Of a DNA stretch of 64,000 nt, positions 47,269 through 58,100 are shown one piece after another. The DNA lies in the NCBI RefSeq assembly GCF_026616895.1, contig NZ_JANYME010000001.1, positions 62,001 through 126,000 on the forward strand, written 5' to 3'. How positions within the stretch are numbered: position 1 is the stretch's first letter; each line of letters opens with the position of its first letter. The translations under genes were made by a program, and so were the position numbers. The notes beneath the pieces were generated by a model. That model worked only from the letters and a program-made list of their open reading frames with translations, was not told the origin of the DNA and did no database searches. This DNA is from Campylobacter sp. MG1 (GTDB lineage Bacteria > Campylobacterota > Campylobacteria > Campylobacterales > Campylobacteraceae).

Positions 47269-47964
47269 TTAAAAATTAATTTTTATATATTTGTCTTTAA
47301 ATAAATCACCTATAAAAATTTTGTATTTTTTTAATAATTTTGATATTTTAGTTGCATTTATTGTATCTAAAGTCCTGTTAAAAAATATAAATTTTTCAAT
47401 TTTATTATCTATTTTACAAAACATCTCATTACATATTTTCACTATTAATGCCTCATCTATTATTTGTCCTTCTTTTACACTAAATTTATCTAAAAATAAA
47501 TCATATCTATGAATAATTTCTGGCGATACTTTGTGATTTAAAATGTGCAAAGGTAATACCCCTACACATTTTGTAGTATTTTCTAAAATTACAGGTTCTT
47601 TATCATTCCAAGCTTTTAAAGGTAACATTTTTGACCCATCAGCTTCATAAATAAATAATTCTGATTCTTTAATAAGATTTTGCATTTTATCATTATCTAA
47701 TGGTTGTATTTTATTTTCATAAATATTTCCAAAAATATTTATACCTTTAGTTGGTGAAATAAATTTATTATAATTTTCATTAACTGACGCATTAATATCA
47801 TCTTTTTTTATAATAAACATTTTTGTAGTAGTTGTTAAAACAGTTATTTTATCTTGATTAATTTTAGATAAATTATAAGCTAAATTTGTTTTACCACCAC
47901 TACCTATAATAGCTACTACATCATTATTTTTTATATCTAAAATTTGATTTAAGTCATTGTTCAT
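47269..47964 (-). CDS. yqeC: YqeC, selenium-dependent hydroxylase accessory protein
   Basis: About 231 aa. It has an N-terminal nucleotide-binding motif IIGSGGKTNLAYNLS (P-loop-like), TVLTTTTKMF, IYEADGSKMLPLKAW and VGVLPLHILNHKVSPEIIHR, the characteristic stretches of the YqeC family linked to selenium-dependent molybdenum hydroxylases. Its exact step is unknown. The likely start is the ATG at 47964, which overlaps the end of the 2Fe-2S subunit gene; a GTG ten codons upstream is possible. The gene lies within the mocA-xdh operon. Confidence 0.85.
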   Translation of the reverse strand: MNNDLNQILDIKNNDVVAIIGSGGKTNLAYNLSKINQDKITVLTTTTKMFIIKKDDINASVNENYNKFISPTKGINIFGNIYENKIQPLDNDKMQNLIKESELFIYEADGSKMLPLKAWNDKEPVILENTTKCVGVLPLHILNHKVSPEIIHRYDLFLDKFSVKEGQIIDEALIVKICNEMFCKIDNKIEKFIFFNRTLDTINATKISKLLKKYKIFIGDLFKDKYIKINF

Positions 47965-48430
47965 TTTTATTACACTTATTTTTATCAACTTCACTAATTG
48001 CGTTTATTATTTTTTGATAACCGGTACAACGACATAAATTACCTGATATTCCACGCCTTATTTCAAATTTAGTTAGATTAGACTTTTTATTTAATAAAGC
48101 TGTTGAGCTAATAATTAATCCTGGAGTGCAAAATCCGCATTGAACCGCACCATTTTTAATAAAACTTTCTTGAATATCACTTAATTTTCCATTTTTTTCA
48201 ATACCTTCTATAGTAGTAATATTTTTGCCATCAGCCCAAGCAGCTAAATAAATACAACTATTTACATTTACGCCATCAACTAATACCGCACAAGCACCAC
48301 ATTCACCTACTAAACAACATTCTTTTGCACCTGTTAAATTAAGTTCATTTCTTAAAAATTCTAAAAGAGAAATTCTAATGTCAATAAATTTTTCATACCA
48401 TTGCCCATTAACGCATACTTTAATTTTCAT
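47954..48430 (-). CDS. Molybdenum hydroxylase 2Fe-2S subunit
   Basis: A 158-aa electron-transfer subunit (XdhC/CoxS type) carrying two 2Fe-2S clusters. The plant-type ferredoxin motif CCLVGECGACAVLVDG with its fourth Cys in NSCIYLA is followed by the helical cluster motif CGFCTPG and CRCTGY. It would pass electrons from the molybdenum subunit at 49286 to the FAD subunit at 48420. I choose the ATG at 48430, 6 nt after AGGGG; a TTG two codons upstream is less likely. It overlaps both neighbours. Confidence 0.93.
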   Translation of the reverse strand: MKIKVCVNGQWYEKFIDIRISLLEFLRNELNLTGAKECCLVGECGACAVLVDGVNVNSCIYLAAWADGKNITTIEGIEKNGKLSDIQESFIKNGAVQCGFCTPGLIISSTALLNKKSNLTKFEIRRGISGNLCRCTGYQKIINAISEVDKNKCNKNEQ

Positions 48431-49298
48431 AATCAACCCCTATAAGATTTAAAATTGCTCTTTTTGTAAAAACTTTAATTAAATTATCTCTATAAGCCTT
48501 TGAAGCTCTCCAAGAATTTCTAGTATTTGTTTCTTTTAATACATTGTCACAAATAATATCTATATTTTTTTCATTCAATTCAAGGTTTATTGATAATTTT
48601 TCAGTATTTTTTGCTCTTAATGGAATAGGACCTGCAACTCCGTAGGCTAATCTTATATCTTCTATTTTATTATTTTTTTCTTTAAGCATGACAGAAACTC
48701 CTATAGTTGCTATATCCATAGCGTTTCTTGGTGCAAATTTAAAATAAACTCCTTTAAAACCTTCATAATCTTTTTTATTGATAATAATTTTGCTTAAAAT
48801 ATCCCCTTGCTTTAACAATACTTTTGCATGGTCAATATAAAAATTTTCAATAGGTATAATTTTTTTTCTATTAATATTTTCAATTTCTAATTTAGCATTT
48901 AATGCAAATAAAACAGATGCGCTCTCAGCTGAAGTTACACCATTACAAATGTTACCTCCTATTGTTCCCATATTCCTAATTTGAGGACCACCAACCAAAC
49001 TAGAACTTTTTGCAAGTATAGGAATATTTTTTAAAATTATCTCATTTTCTTCTAATTTAGTAAAATTTACACACGAACCTATTATTATATTTTCTTCTTT
49101 ATCTTTATAAATTTCATTTAATTCTTTTATTCTAGTAATGCCAACTAAATCTTTATCTATGTAAGATTTTTTTAAATCTCGCATTTTTACTAAAACATCT
49201 GTGCCACCCGCTATTATCATTGCGTTCTCATTATTTATTAAAATTTCACTTGCTTGATAAATACTATTAGTTTCTGTATATGATTTTAATTGATACAT
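48420..49298 (-). CDS. Molybdenum hydroxylase FAD-binding subunit (XdhB/YgfM type)
   Basis: A 292-aa flavin subunit of the CO dehydrogenase/xanthine dehydrogenase medium-chain family. FAD-binding motifs are AMIIAGGTDVLVKM near residue 30 and IRNMGTIGGNICNGVTSAES near residue 110; the C-terminal domain (AYGVAGPIPLRAK) is also present. It completes the three-subunit hydroxylase and is the only flavin subunit in the window, so it may also serve the FAD-less XdhD. The genes overlap on both sides. Confidence 0.93.
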   Translation of the reverse strand: MYQLKSYTETNSIYQASEILINNENAMIIAGGTDVLVKMRDLKKSYIDKDLVGITRIKELNEIYKDKEENIIIGSCVNFTKLEENEIILKNIPILAKSSSLVGGPQIRNMGTIGGNICNGVTSAESASVLFALNAKLEIENINRKKIIPIENFYIDHAKVLLKQGDILSKIIINKKDYEGFKGVYFKFAPRNAMDIATIGVSVMLKEKNNKIEDIRLAYGVAGPIPLRAKNTEKLSINLELNEKNIDIICDNVLKETNTRNSWRASKAYRDNLIKVFTKRAILNLIGVDYEN

Positions 49299-51577
49299 GA
49301 TTTAGCCTTTAGATTAAAAATTTTTTCTGGTGTAATTGGAATTTCATTAATTTCAATATTTAAAGCATTAACTATTGCATTTCTAATTGCTGGAGCTGGT
49401 AAACACATAGGAGGTTCACCTAAAGATTTGTTACCAAAAGGTCCATATGGGTCATAATTTTCTACAAAAGCTGAATTTAAATCAGGTAAGTCCATAGCAG
49501 TCGGAACTTTATAATCTAATAAATTATTATTTAATACTTTTCCAAATTTATCATACTTTAATTCTTCACTTAAAGCATAAGGAATAGCCATTCCCATACC
49601 ACCTTCTACTTGAGAACTAGCTAATAATGGATTTAAAATTCTACCACTATCATGAACATTTAAAATATCTAAAATTTTAACCTTTCCACTCTCGCAATCA
49701 ACTTCTACATAAGCTAAACAAGTACCAAAAGAATAAGAATTATTATGACAATTATAAGAACCTTCACCCACTAAAATTTCAGCTTTTTGCCAATTATACA
49801 TAGAATTTAAAGCGACTTCCTCTAAACTCATTATAAAATCACCATTTGTATTTATTATTTTTGAATTTGATAAGATTAACTCATTAGAATCTAATTCTTT
49901 AAATTTAGCAGCACTTTTTATGATTTTATTTTTCAAATCTATAGCAGCCCTTTTAACTGCTTCACCACTTACATAACTTTGCCTTGATGCATATGAGCCT
50001 GTATCAAATGGTGCTGTATCAGTATCAGTAATACTATCTACTATAACACTTTCATATGGAATTGTTAAAACTTCAGCTGCAATTTGTGCTAAAACGGTAT
50101 CAGAACCTTGCCCGATTTCAGTCGCACCTAGCATTAATTTTATACTAGCATCTTGATTTAGTATAGCTCTAGCACTAGCAATCTCTAAGCCCTTTGGATA
50201 AACACCGGTAGTATAAGAAAAATTTGCCATTCCTATACCACGTTTTTTATAATTATGCTTATAGTTTTTACATTGTTTTAATTTATCTTCGTAACAAAAT
50301 ATTTTTTTAGCTAAATCCATACATTCTTGCAATTTTACAGATTCTTGTGTAACTTGATTTAGTGGATTATAAGAGTGATTTTTTATAATGTTTTTTTGTC
50401 TAAATTCAAATGAATTAAAACCCATTTTTCTAGCAATATTTTCCATAAAGCTTTCAATAAAAAACATAACTTGTGGAATACCATAACCTCTCATAGCACC
50501 AGCAGTAGCAATATTTGTATAAACGGTTTTAATATCATATCTAAAATTTGGTATATCATAAAGCGATAGTAACATTCCACCACCCTTTATTCCTACAGCA
50601 TGAGTGTGTGAAGCGTAAGCACCTTTGTTAGATAATACTTCTATATCGAGTGCTTTTATTATACCATCTTTACTTATACCCATTTTTGCAGAATATTCCA
50701 TTTCATGTCTTGTTCTAGTATAGGCAATACTTTCTTCTTTACTTAATGCAATTTGCACTGGCTGACCATTCATAGCCATAGAACAAGCAACGCAAAGTGG
50801 TTCTATAGTAACATCTTGTTTATTTCCAAATCCACCACCTATGAAAGGTTTGATAACTCTAAAAGAACTCCATCTTATACCAAAAGCTTCACCTAAAATT
50901 CTTCTTAAAATATGTGGAATTTGAGTTGATGATATAACAATCCAACGATTATCATCACCTTTGTAAGCACAGGCAATTTGACTTTCTAAATGACAGTGCT
51001 GCTGTATTGGAACTTTAAAATTATCGGTAAAAATAAAATCTGATTCATCAAAACCTTTTTTAATATCACCAACACTACTTGTAGTATGTTTTAATATATT
51101 ACTGTCTAAATCCTCATGTATTAAAACTGCATCTTTAGATAAAGCCTCTTTTGGAGTTAAATAAAATGGCAACTCATCATATTCAACCTTGACTTTACTA
51201 GCAGCTATTCTTGATGCTAATTCATTTGTAGCTATTACAACAGCTATCTCATCACCATATAATCTAACATGATTTGTTAATATATTCCTATCATATCTAT
51301 CCCTTGTTGCTGGATCTAGTCCGTATGGATGTCCAGCTGTTGAAAATTTATTTTTTGGCATATCTTCATATGTTAAAATTTTAATCACACCTTCAACTTC
51401 TAAAGCTTCACTAAAATCAAAATTTTTAACATAACCATGAGTTATAGTTGCTCTTACTATACTTGCATATAATTTTGTTTTAGTTGGTATATCAGCTGTA
51501 TAATTCGCTCTACCTGTCACTTTAGCATAAGCGTCCCATCTAGTAACACTTTCTCCTACAGTATTATTTGATTTCAC
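49286..51577 (-). CDS. Molybdenum hydroxylase large (molybdopterin) subunit
   Basis: A 763-aa catalytic subunit of the xanthine dehydrogenase family. Visible motifs: GGGFGNKQDV, GAMRGYGIPQVMFFIES (substrate-side Arg), GATEIGQGSDTV, SYASRQSYVSGEA and the catalytic Glu in NKSLGEPPM. Substrate could be xanthine, hypoxanthine or another purine; it cannot be settled from motifs. The start is GTG at 51577, 5 nt after AGGAG, overlapping mocA. Together with the FAD and 2Fe-2S genes and yqeB/yqeC it looks like a complete selenium-dependent hydroxylase separate from XdhD. Confidence 0.92.
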   Translation of the reverse strand: MKSNNTVGESVTRWDAYAKVTGRANYTADIPTKTKLYASIVRATITHGYVKNFDFSEALEVEGVIKILTYEDMPKNKFSTAGHPYGLDPATRDRYDRNILTNHVRLYGDEIAVVIATNELASRIAASKVKVEYDELPFYLTPKEALSKDAVLIHEDLDSNILKHTTSSVGDIKKGFDESDFIFTDNFKVPIQQHCHLESQIACAYKGDDNRWIVISSTQIPHILRRILGEAFGIRWSSFRVIKPFIGGGFGNKQDVTIEPLCVACSMAMNGQPVQIALSKEESIAYTRTRHEMEYSAKMGISKDGIIKALDIEVLSNKGAYASHTHAVGIKGGGMLLSLYDIPNFRYDIKTVYTNIATAGAMRGYGIPQVMFFIESFMENIARKMGFNSFEFRQKNIIKNHSYNPLNQVTQESVKLQECMDLAKKIFCYEDKLKQCKNYKHNYKKRGIGMANFSYTTGVYPKGLEIASARAILNQDASIKLMLGATEIGQGSDTVLAQIAAEVLTIPYESVIVDSITDTDTAPFDTGSYASRQSYVSGEAVKRAAIDLKNKIIKSAAKFKELDSNELILSNSKIINTNGDFIMSLEEVALNSMYNWQKAEILVGEGSYNCHNNSYSFGTCLAYVEVDCESGKVKILDILNVHDSGRILNPLLASSQVEGGMGMAIPYALSEELKYDKFGKVLNNNLLDYKVPTAMDLPDLNSAFVENYDPYGPFGNKSLGEPPMCLPAPAIRNAIVNALNIEINEIPITPEKIFNLKAKSCIN

Positions 51578-52145
51578 AATTTCTCCTTAAAATTTCTAAA
51601 TCTTCTTGTGTATCAATGTCAAAATTTTCTATTTCATCTAAACCATTTACAAAAATTACCTTGTCTAAATATTTTGTTATTACATCTTTACCTCCCTTAT
51701 CTCCTACTATTTGCAAAAGTTCATTAAAATAAATCTTATCAAAAATAGTTGGTAACCCGTTATTACCATTATAACTAGATACTACAATATGATTTTTTTT
51801 ATAATTACTTATAACTTTATTAATTGTTGATAATTTTAAGAATGGTTGATCTATTGCCATAAACATAGCAAAGTCATAATCTTTTATATTCTCTATACCT
51901 AACTTTATACTACTATTTTGACCAGTGTTGTTTAAATTTAATATTACATTTATTTTTGGATATTTTGTATGTATGTAATCATAATTATTTAAACCAGCTA
52001 TAACTATGTGTTTATTTAAATTTGAAAGTAAAAAATTTTTAATAGCTAAATCTATTAAATTAAACCCTTTATATTTTACAAATGACTTATCTTGTCCTAA
52101 TCTTCTAGAGTAACCAGCTGCTAAAAGAATACCTGCACTTTTCAA
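51564..52145 (-). CDS. mocA: MocA-like molybdenum cofactor cytidylyltransferase
   Basis: A 193-aa nucleotidyltransferase that attaches CMP to the molybdenum cofactor used by xanthine dehydrogenase-type enzymes. The N-terminal motif ILLAAGYSRRLGQDKSFVKY (signature LAAGxSxRxG and Lys) and MAIDQPFLKLSTI are diagnostic of the MobA/MocA family. The start is TTG at 52145, 6 nt after AGGA; no ATG is available nearby. It is the first gene of the eight-gene operon ending at 44505. Confidence 0.88.
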   Translation of the reverse strand: MKSAGILLAAGYSRRLGQDKSFVKYKGFNLIDLAIKNFLLSNLNKHIVIAGLNNYDYIHTKYPKINVILNLNNTGQNSSIKLGIENIKDYDFAMFMAIDQPFLKLSTINKVISNYKKNHIVVSSYNGNNGLPTIFDKIYFNELLQIVGDKGGKDVITKYLDKVIFVNGLDEIENFDIDTQEDLEILRRNCEIK

Positions 52146-52270
52146 AATAAATCCTAGTTCATTTGTTTATATCGTTTTTTATGAATGCAAAATTGTATTT
52201 TATACATTAAATATCCTTTTAGACATATAGTATAATAAAAATGTATATAAAAAATAAAAACAATTAAATT

Positions 52271-52298
52271 TTATAAGGCAAAATATTTTGCCTTATAA
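52271..52298. terminator. 28-bp perfect palindrome after the NCS2 gene
   Basis: Arms TTATAAGGCAAAA and TTTTGCCTTATAA with centre TA, directly after the permease stop (minus strand). It probably works as a terminator, though the following T-run is short; because it is symmetric it could also be an operator upstream of mocA. Confidence 0.6.
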
Positions 52299-52303
52299 AT
52301 TAA

Positions 52304-53686
52304 CTATTCTTTAACTGATTTATCATCAGGGAATATTATAGAAGCAAGCATTGCTATCATACATACACAAGCAACAGTATCTTTGAAAATCCAACTAATA
52401 TAAGATGGTAATCCTTGAGTAATTTCTGGATGAACACCAAAACCATATCCTAAACCAAAAGTAATACCAAGTACCATTACATTTCTATTACTAAATCCTG
52501 CTTGAGATATCATTTTTATACCATTAATAACTATCATAGCAAAAACAGTAATAACTGCTCCACCTAAAACACAATCAGGAATAGCTCTAAAAACAGCACC
52601 TAATTTCGGTATAAATGCAGCACCGATTATTAAAAATGCACCTAAAGTAATGCACCATTTATTAACAATCTTAGTCATAGCTATAATTCCAGCATTTTGA
52701 CCAAAAGCAGTATTAGGTAAAGCATTTAATAAACTAGCTACCAAACAACCAACACCATCGGCTAATATAGCTCCACTAGTTTCTTTTTCTTTAGCTGGTC
52801 TATCAAATGCAGCTATGGTAATACCATTAACATTACCTATAGTTTCAAGTCCTATTACTACATATATTATTGCAGCACTTATTATTGGTGCTAATTCAAA
52901 TTTGTAATCAGTAATAAACATTGCTGGCATAGGTAACCCAAACCAATCAGCATTAGCTATAATGCTTAAATTTACTTTTCCGGTAAATATACCTAATATA
53001 TATCCAACTACCAAGCCTATTAAGATAGCTGAAATTTTAAACATTCCTTTACCGAATTTTTGTAAGAAAATTATAACAGCAAAGGTTGTAAATGCTAAAG
53101 CTAAGTTAGAAACAGAACCATATCCACCAAGTTTTTTTGCTGCTGCTCCACCTGCACAATATTGAACACCAACATCAAGCAAATGTATTCCAATAGCAAT
53201 AAGCACTGAACCTATTACTAGTTCCGTAAAATATTTTTTAAGATGTTTATATAAAAATCCCATCGCTATAGTAACAAAACTACCAACTAAACAAGAGCCT
53301 AAAACAGTTGGTAATCCGTAATTGCCAGCTATAGTAATCGCTGTTGGTACAAATGCAAAAGCTGTCCCCATTACTATAGGTAAATTTGCACCTACTTGTA
53401 AGTTGCCTTTTCTAAAAGGATATAATTGTAACAAAGTTGTAAGTCCAGAAGCAAGCATTGCAACTTGAACCATTTTTATACTATTTTCAGCTGAAATTGC
53501 GAAACCTAAGCTAGGATCAACACCATTTAAAACACCTATAATAATTAGTATAGGAGCTAAGTTTCCAGCAAACATTGCTAAAATATGTTGCAAACCTAAA
53601 GGGAATGCCACCATAAAAGGTGGGCGACCTTCCAACTGATATATTAATTCTCGTCCATTTAAATTATTATGATTTTCTTCTTTCAT
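52304..53686 (-). CDS. NCS2 nucleobase permease (xanthine/urate type)
   Basis: A 460-aa inner-membrane proton symporter with about 14 helices. Family features: HILAMFAGNLAPI in helix 1, NLPIVMGTAFAFVP, the substrate-helix GLETIGNVNGIT and the signature FGQNAGIIAMTKIV, where the QN pair contacts the purine. The GQN signature agrees with xanthine and urate carriers rather than uracil carriers. It lies between ssnA and mocA with hairpins on both sides, so it probably has its own promoter. Substrate specificity is inferred from the cluster. Confidence 0.88.
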   Translation of the reverse strand: MKEENHNNLNGRELIYQLEGRPPFMVAFPLGLQHILAMFAGNLAPILIIIGVLNGVDPSLGFAISAENSIKMVQVAMLASGLTTLLQLYPFRKGNLQVGANLPIVMGTAFAFVPTAITIAGNYGLPTVLGSCLVGSFVTIAMGFLYKHLKKYFTELVIGSVLIAIGIHLLDVGVQYCAGGAAAKKLGGYGSVSNLALAFTTFAVIIFLQKFGKGMFKISAILIGLVVGYILGIFTGKVNLSIIANADWFGLPMPAMFITDYKFELAPIISAAIIYVVIGLETIGNVNGITIAAFDRPAKEKETSGAILADGVGCLVASLLNALPNTAFGQNAGIIAMTKIVNKWCITLGAFLIIGAAFIPKLGAVFRAIPDCVLGGAVITVFAMIVINGIKMISQAGFSNRNVMVLGITFGLGYGFGVHPEITQGLPSYISWIFKDTVACVCMIAMLASIIFPDDKSVKE

Positions 53687-53751
53687 TTCTACACCTAAAA
53701 TTAAATTAATTTAATGTGCTCTTTCCTCATTTCACACTAATATGTGATTTA

Positions 53752-53790
53752 AGAAAAAAACCAATTATAAAGTGGATAATTCATATCCAC
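53752..53790 (-). terminator. Hairpin after ssnA
   Basis: Stem GTGGATA/TATCCAC (53772-53790) with a 5-nt loop, followed on the minus strand by T-rich DNA including a run of seven T a little further on. It lies about 35 nt after the ssnA stop. Confidence 0.55.
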
Positions 53791-53824
53791 AACTAAAAAA
53801 TTACTCCTTTCTTACTTCCTGTAC

Positions 53825-55153
53825 TTAAATTTTAGACCAAAGTTTTTTTGCTTCTTCTTGACTTTTTGCTGCAACTTCAGCATAATCAATATCAACTAAC
53901 TTTCTTTCATCGTATCTTATCACACCATTAATAATAGTAGTATCAACATTTCTACCAGTTACACCAAACAATAAATGCATATCAATATTATCTTTTGTAA
54001 TAGGTGTTGGTGCGTCATAATCAACTATAATAATATCAGCTAACGCTCCATTTTTAATAACCCCTACTTCACCATCAATAAATCTATTCATAATTGTTCT
54101 ATTATTTTTAAATAACATTGTAGGTGCTTCATACCAGCCTAATGTAGGGTCTTTTGCATTATGTTTTGGAATAATATTAGCTACTTTATAACTTTCCATC
54201 ATATCAGTTGTATATGCATCTGTTCCAAGTCCAAGTAATACACCTTTTTTCATAAGCTCAACAATAGGAGTAGAACCAACTGCATTACCCATATTTGACT
54301 CAGGATTTGTTACAACAGCAACATTACTTTCTTTTAACATATCCATTTCCCAGTCTTTAATATTTACACAATGCACTGCAATAGATTTATCGCTTAAAAC
54401 ACCTCTTTTAAACCATCTTTCAATTACTCTCATATCATATTTTGCTATACTATCTACAACATCTTCGATACCTTCAGCACAATGTACATGGAATCCAACG
54501 CCTAAATTATCAGCTTCTTTTAAAGTTTTATCTAGAGTTTTATCACTAATCGTCATAGAAGCGTGAAAACCAAATAAACCTTTTAACATATCATCATTTT
54601 GTGACTTAGCATATTTTATAAAATCAACACTTTCTTCTATGCCTTCATTTGCAATTTTTTCACCATCTCTATCTGAAATTTCGTAACAAAGATTACTTCT
54701 AATACCAACTTTTTTTGCAGCTTCAGCAATTTTAAAAAGGCTACCTTTAACAGCGTAAGGACTAGCATGATGATCTATTGATGAGGTTATACCTTGTTTA
54801 ATTTGTTCAATCATAGGCATTATAGCACTATAATAAACACCATCAAGTGTTAATAATTTATCAAGTTTCCACCAAAGTCCTGTTAAAATTTCAGCAAACA
54901 TTGTAGCTGGTTTGCTATTTGAATTCATTCCTCTTGCAAATGTACTATAATAATGCATATGAGTATTAATAAATCCTGGTAAAACTAAACGACCTTTAGC
55001 ATCTTTAAATTCAGCATTAGGATATTTAGCTTTAAGTTCATTTGTAGTTCCTACTTCTTTAATAAATTTTCCATCTATTAAGACAGCACCATTTTCAATT
55101 AACCTATTTTCATCATCTCTCGTAACTAATTTTGCATTACCAATTAAAATCAT
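53825..55153 (-). CDS. ssnA: SsnA amidohydrolase
   Basis: A 442-aa metal-dependent aminohydrolase of the chlorohydrolase/guanine deaminase group; SsnA is a constant partner of YgfK and XdhD. Metal ligands: LPGFINTHMHYYS near residue 60, FGFHASMTIS, GFHVHCAEG, IAVHCVN and the Asp in GLGTDAYTTD. The length equals the E. coli protein. Its reaction is probably hydrolysis of a C-N bond in a purine intermediate. The ATG at 55153 lies 4 nt after AAAGGAG; an in-frame codon 9 residues upstream is not used. It is the last gene of the NCS2-ygfK-ssnA operon. Confidence 0.92.
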   Translation of the reverse strand: MILIGNAKLVTRDDENRLIENGAVLIDGKFIKEVGTTNELKAKYPNAEFKDAKGRLVLPGFINTHMHYYSTFARGMNSNSKPATMFAEILTGLWWKLDKLLTLDGVYYSAIMPMIEQIKQGITSSIDHHASPYAVKGSLFKIAEAAKKVGIRSNLCYEISDRDGEKIANEGIEESVDFIKYAKSQNDDMLKGLFGFHASMTISDKTLDKTLKEADNLGVGFHVHCAEGIEDVVDSIAKYDMRVIERWFKRGVLSDKSIAVHCVNIKDWEMDMLKESNVAVVTNPESNMGNAVGSTPIVELMKKGVLLGLGTDAYTTDMMESYKVANIIPKHNAKDPTLGWYEAPTMLFKNNRTIMNRFIDGEVGVIKNGALADIIIVDYDAPTPITKDNIDMHLLFGVTGRNVDTTIINGVIRYDERKLVDIDYAEVAAKSQEEAKKLWSKI

Positions 55154-55171
55154 AAAATCTCCTTTATTTAC

Positions 55172-55190
55172 AAGGGTCAATATGACCCTT
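55172..55190. other. Hairpin between ygfK and ssnA
   Basis: Perfect 8-bp stem AAGGGTCA/TGACCCTT with a 3-nt loop in the 43-nt gap. On the minus (coding) strand no T-run follows, so it is more likely an mRNA-stability or processing element than a full terminator; on plus it is followed by seven T. Confidence 0.5.
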
Positions 55191-55196
55191 TTTTTA

Positions 55197-58100
55197 TTAT
55201 AAATTCATTATATAGTAAGGGTAATCTTTCGCAACAGCTACTATCATTTCTTTCATAGCTTCAGAAATATTATTACCACCTAGTTTATAATCTACTATAC
55301 TACCATCTTCATTTCTAACCTTGTAAGTATCCTCACCAGTTCTATAAAATCCTTTATTGGTACTATCAATAAAGTCTTCTTCAGTCCAGAATACTGTAAC
55401 TTTATCTTTGTATGGATTTCCACTATGAGGACAGAACACTCCACAGTTACCACATTCATTACACATTCCATCAATATGAACTATTTGATGAATATTACTA
55501 AATGTATTTGTTCCTGAATTTACTTCAATAGCAACATTTGCTCTATTAGGACATACATCAGCACAAATTTCACAAATTTGGTCGCAAGTTAAACATCTAC
55601 CACCATCTTCATTAGATGTTTTTGCTCTTTGTAATACACCTTTTTTCTCATACATAGAATCAATATCTTGAGGTAAATTATGTTTAATAAAATCATGAAC
55701 TAAACCGCATTTTTTAAGAATGTCTTTACTTACAACTTTAGCGTCAGCTATAGCTTTTACTATAGTTGAAGCACCAGCCTTACAATCACCACAGGTATAT
55801 ACATTTTCTATTTTTGATTCATTATTTTTATTAATATCTACATAGCCCCATTCATTTAATGGTAAATTATTTTTCTTAAACAATTCATTGCAAACCCTAG
55901 CACCTGTAGCATTTACAACTGTATCAAATTCTAATTCTTTTATTTCACCAGTGCTTTCAACACCTCTTCTACCACTACTATCTCTTTCGCCAAGTTTCAT
56001 AACTTCGCATTTTAAAACTTTTCCATCATATGATAATGGCGCTAATAATTCAGCGAATTTAACTCCTTCTTGTAATGCTAATTCTTTTTCTTCAGGTTCT
56101 GCTGGCATAAATTCAGCTGTTCTTCTATAAACTATAATAGATTCTTCAACACCTGGACATCTTAATGCGCTTCTAGCACAGTCCATAGCAACACTACCAC
56201 CACCTAAAATAGCAACTCTTTTTCCTAATTTTAAAGTTAAATCGCTAGTTTTTGCATCTTCTAAGAATTTAAGAGCGTTAGATAATTTATCAGCACCTTC
56301 TTTAAATGGAGCCTTAGGTTCTAACCAAGCACCAGTTGCTATGATAACAAAATCATATTCTTTTTTTAATGCTTGAATATCATAATTTTCATTTACACCA
56401 AATTCAAATTCTACTCCAGCACTAACTGCTAAGTTATAATCTCTTTCTATCATTTTATCAGCAATTCTAAATTCAGGAATTACATATTTTACAATACCAT
56501 AAGGTTGTTCTCTTTTTTCTAAAACTTTAACAGCCATACCATTTCTTCTTAAAAAATATGCGACTGAAACACCACCAGGACCAGCACCAATTACTACAGC
56601 TTTTTTAGGAGTAATTATAGGAGTTTGCTTTTGATTTGCAATATATTCATCCATAGCATTAACAACTGCATGTCTTTTTGCACTTCTAATTTGTAATGAT
56701 TCTTCATAGTCAAGTCTTGTACATTTGTGTTGGCATTGATGGTCACACAAAACACCTAAAACAGCTGGACTTGAATTATCAGTTAAAATTACATTCAAAG
56801 CTTCTTTATATTTTTTCTTACTAACTAAACTTAAATATTCAGGAATTTGTTGGTTAATAGGACATCCACCATCTTTACATGGAGCTTTATAGCAATCAAA
56901 CAATGGCAATTCTGATTTTGTTTTTCTGCTAGCTACTGGGCGACTTTCTTTTAAATTATCTTTATTATGAATTACATTATCTGCTAAGAAAGATACATTT
57001 TTAACATTTACGCCATAGAATTTACCACTTAAGTGAGGCTCTAATTCTGTAGCCATTTGTTTAATTCTTTCATAGCCACCCGGTTTTAAAATAGTAGTAG
57101 CTACTGTAATAGGATAAATTCCTGTATTAAAGATATCAACTATATTAAACGCATCAGCACCACCTGAAAAAGACATTCTAAGTTTACCTTTAAATTCAAC
57201 CGCTAATTTTTTAGCTAAGCTAATTGTTAAAGGATATAACGCCCTACCTGACATATACATTTCATCGCCTGGAAGTTCATTATTTTTCTTTTGAACTGGG
57301 AAAGTATTTGTTAATTTTACACCAAATTTTAAATTTCTTTCATCTGCGTAAGCCATTAATCTGGTAAGCATTTTAATTGCGTCATCATATTGTAAGTCAT
57401 TTTTAAAATGATGATCATCAAAAACAACATAACCATAACCCATATCATCCATTAATTTTCTAGCAAATTCATAACCTAAAAGAGTCGGATTGCATTTAAT
57501 AAATGTATTTACTTTTTTCTCATCTAATAAATATTTTGCAATTCTTTCAATTTCTTCTGGTGGACAACCATGTAATGTTGATAATGTTATACCTGTACTT
57601 ATTCTAGTTGTAATTTTCTCTAAATCTTTTTCGTTAAATCTTTTAAATTTACTCATATTTGCTTTAAGGTATTCAACACATTCTTTCCAAATAGGTGTAT
57701 TTGAAGCATCTTTCATACCTTCAATAAAAGTATCAATTTTTTTAGACTTAATACCTTCTAAATCATAGCCAACACTCATATTAAATGAAAAATCTTTTTC
57801 ATCACTAATTCCAAATTCTTTTGCTAGTACATATAAAGCAAAATGTGCTTTTACATATTCATTAAATGCTTGTGGAACTTCAAGTTCTGTACTCCATTCT
57901 TGATTGTAGCATTCATCCATAGCATTTATACAGGGACGAGGAACGCATCTACTTAATTCTTCACCATCCATAATTTGAACAGTTTTAAGCTCAACAAATC
58001 TTGAACCTGCCAAATATGATGCTATTATATTTTGAGCTAATTGTGAATTTGGACCAGCTGCAGGACCTACTGGACTAGCTAATCTTTCACCAAATAATTC

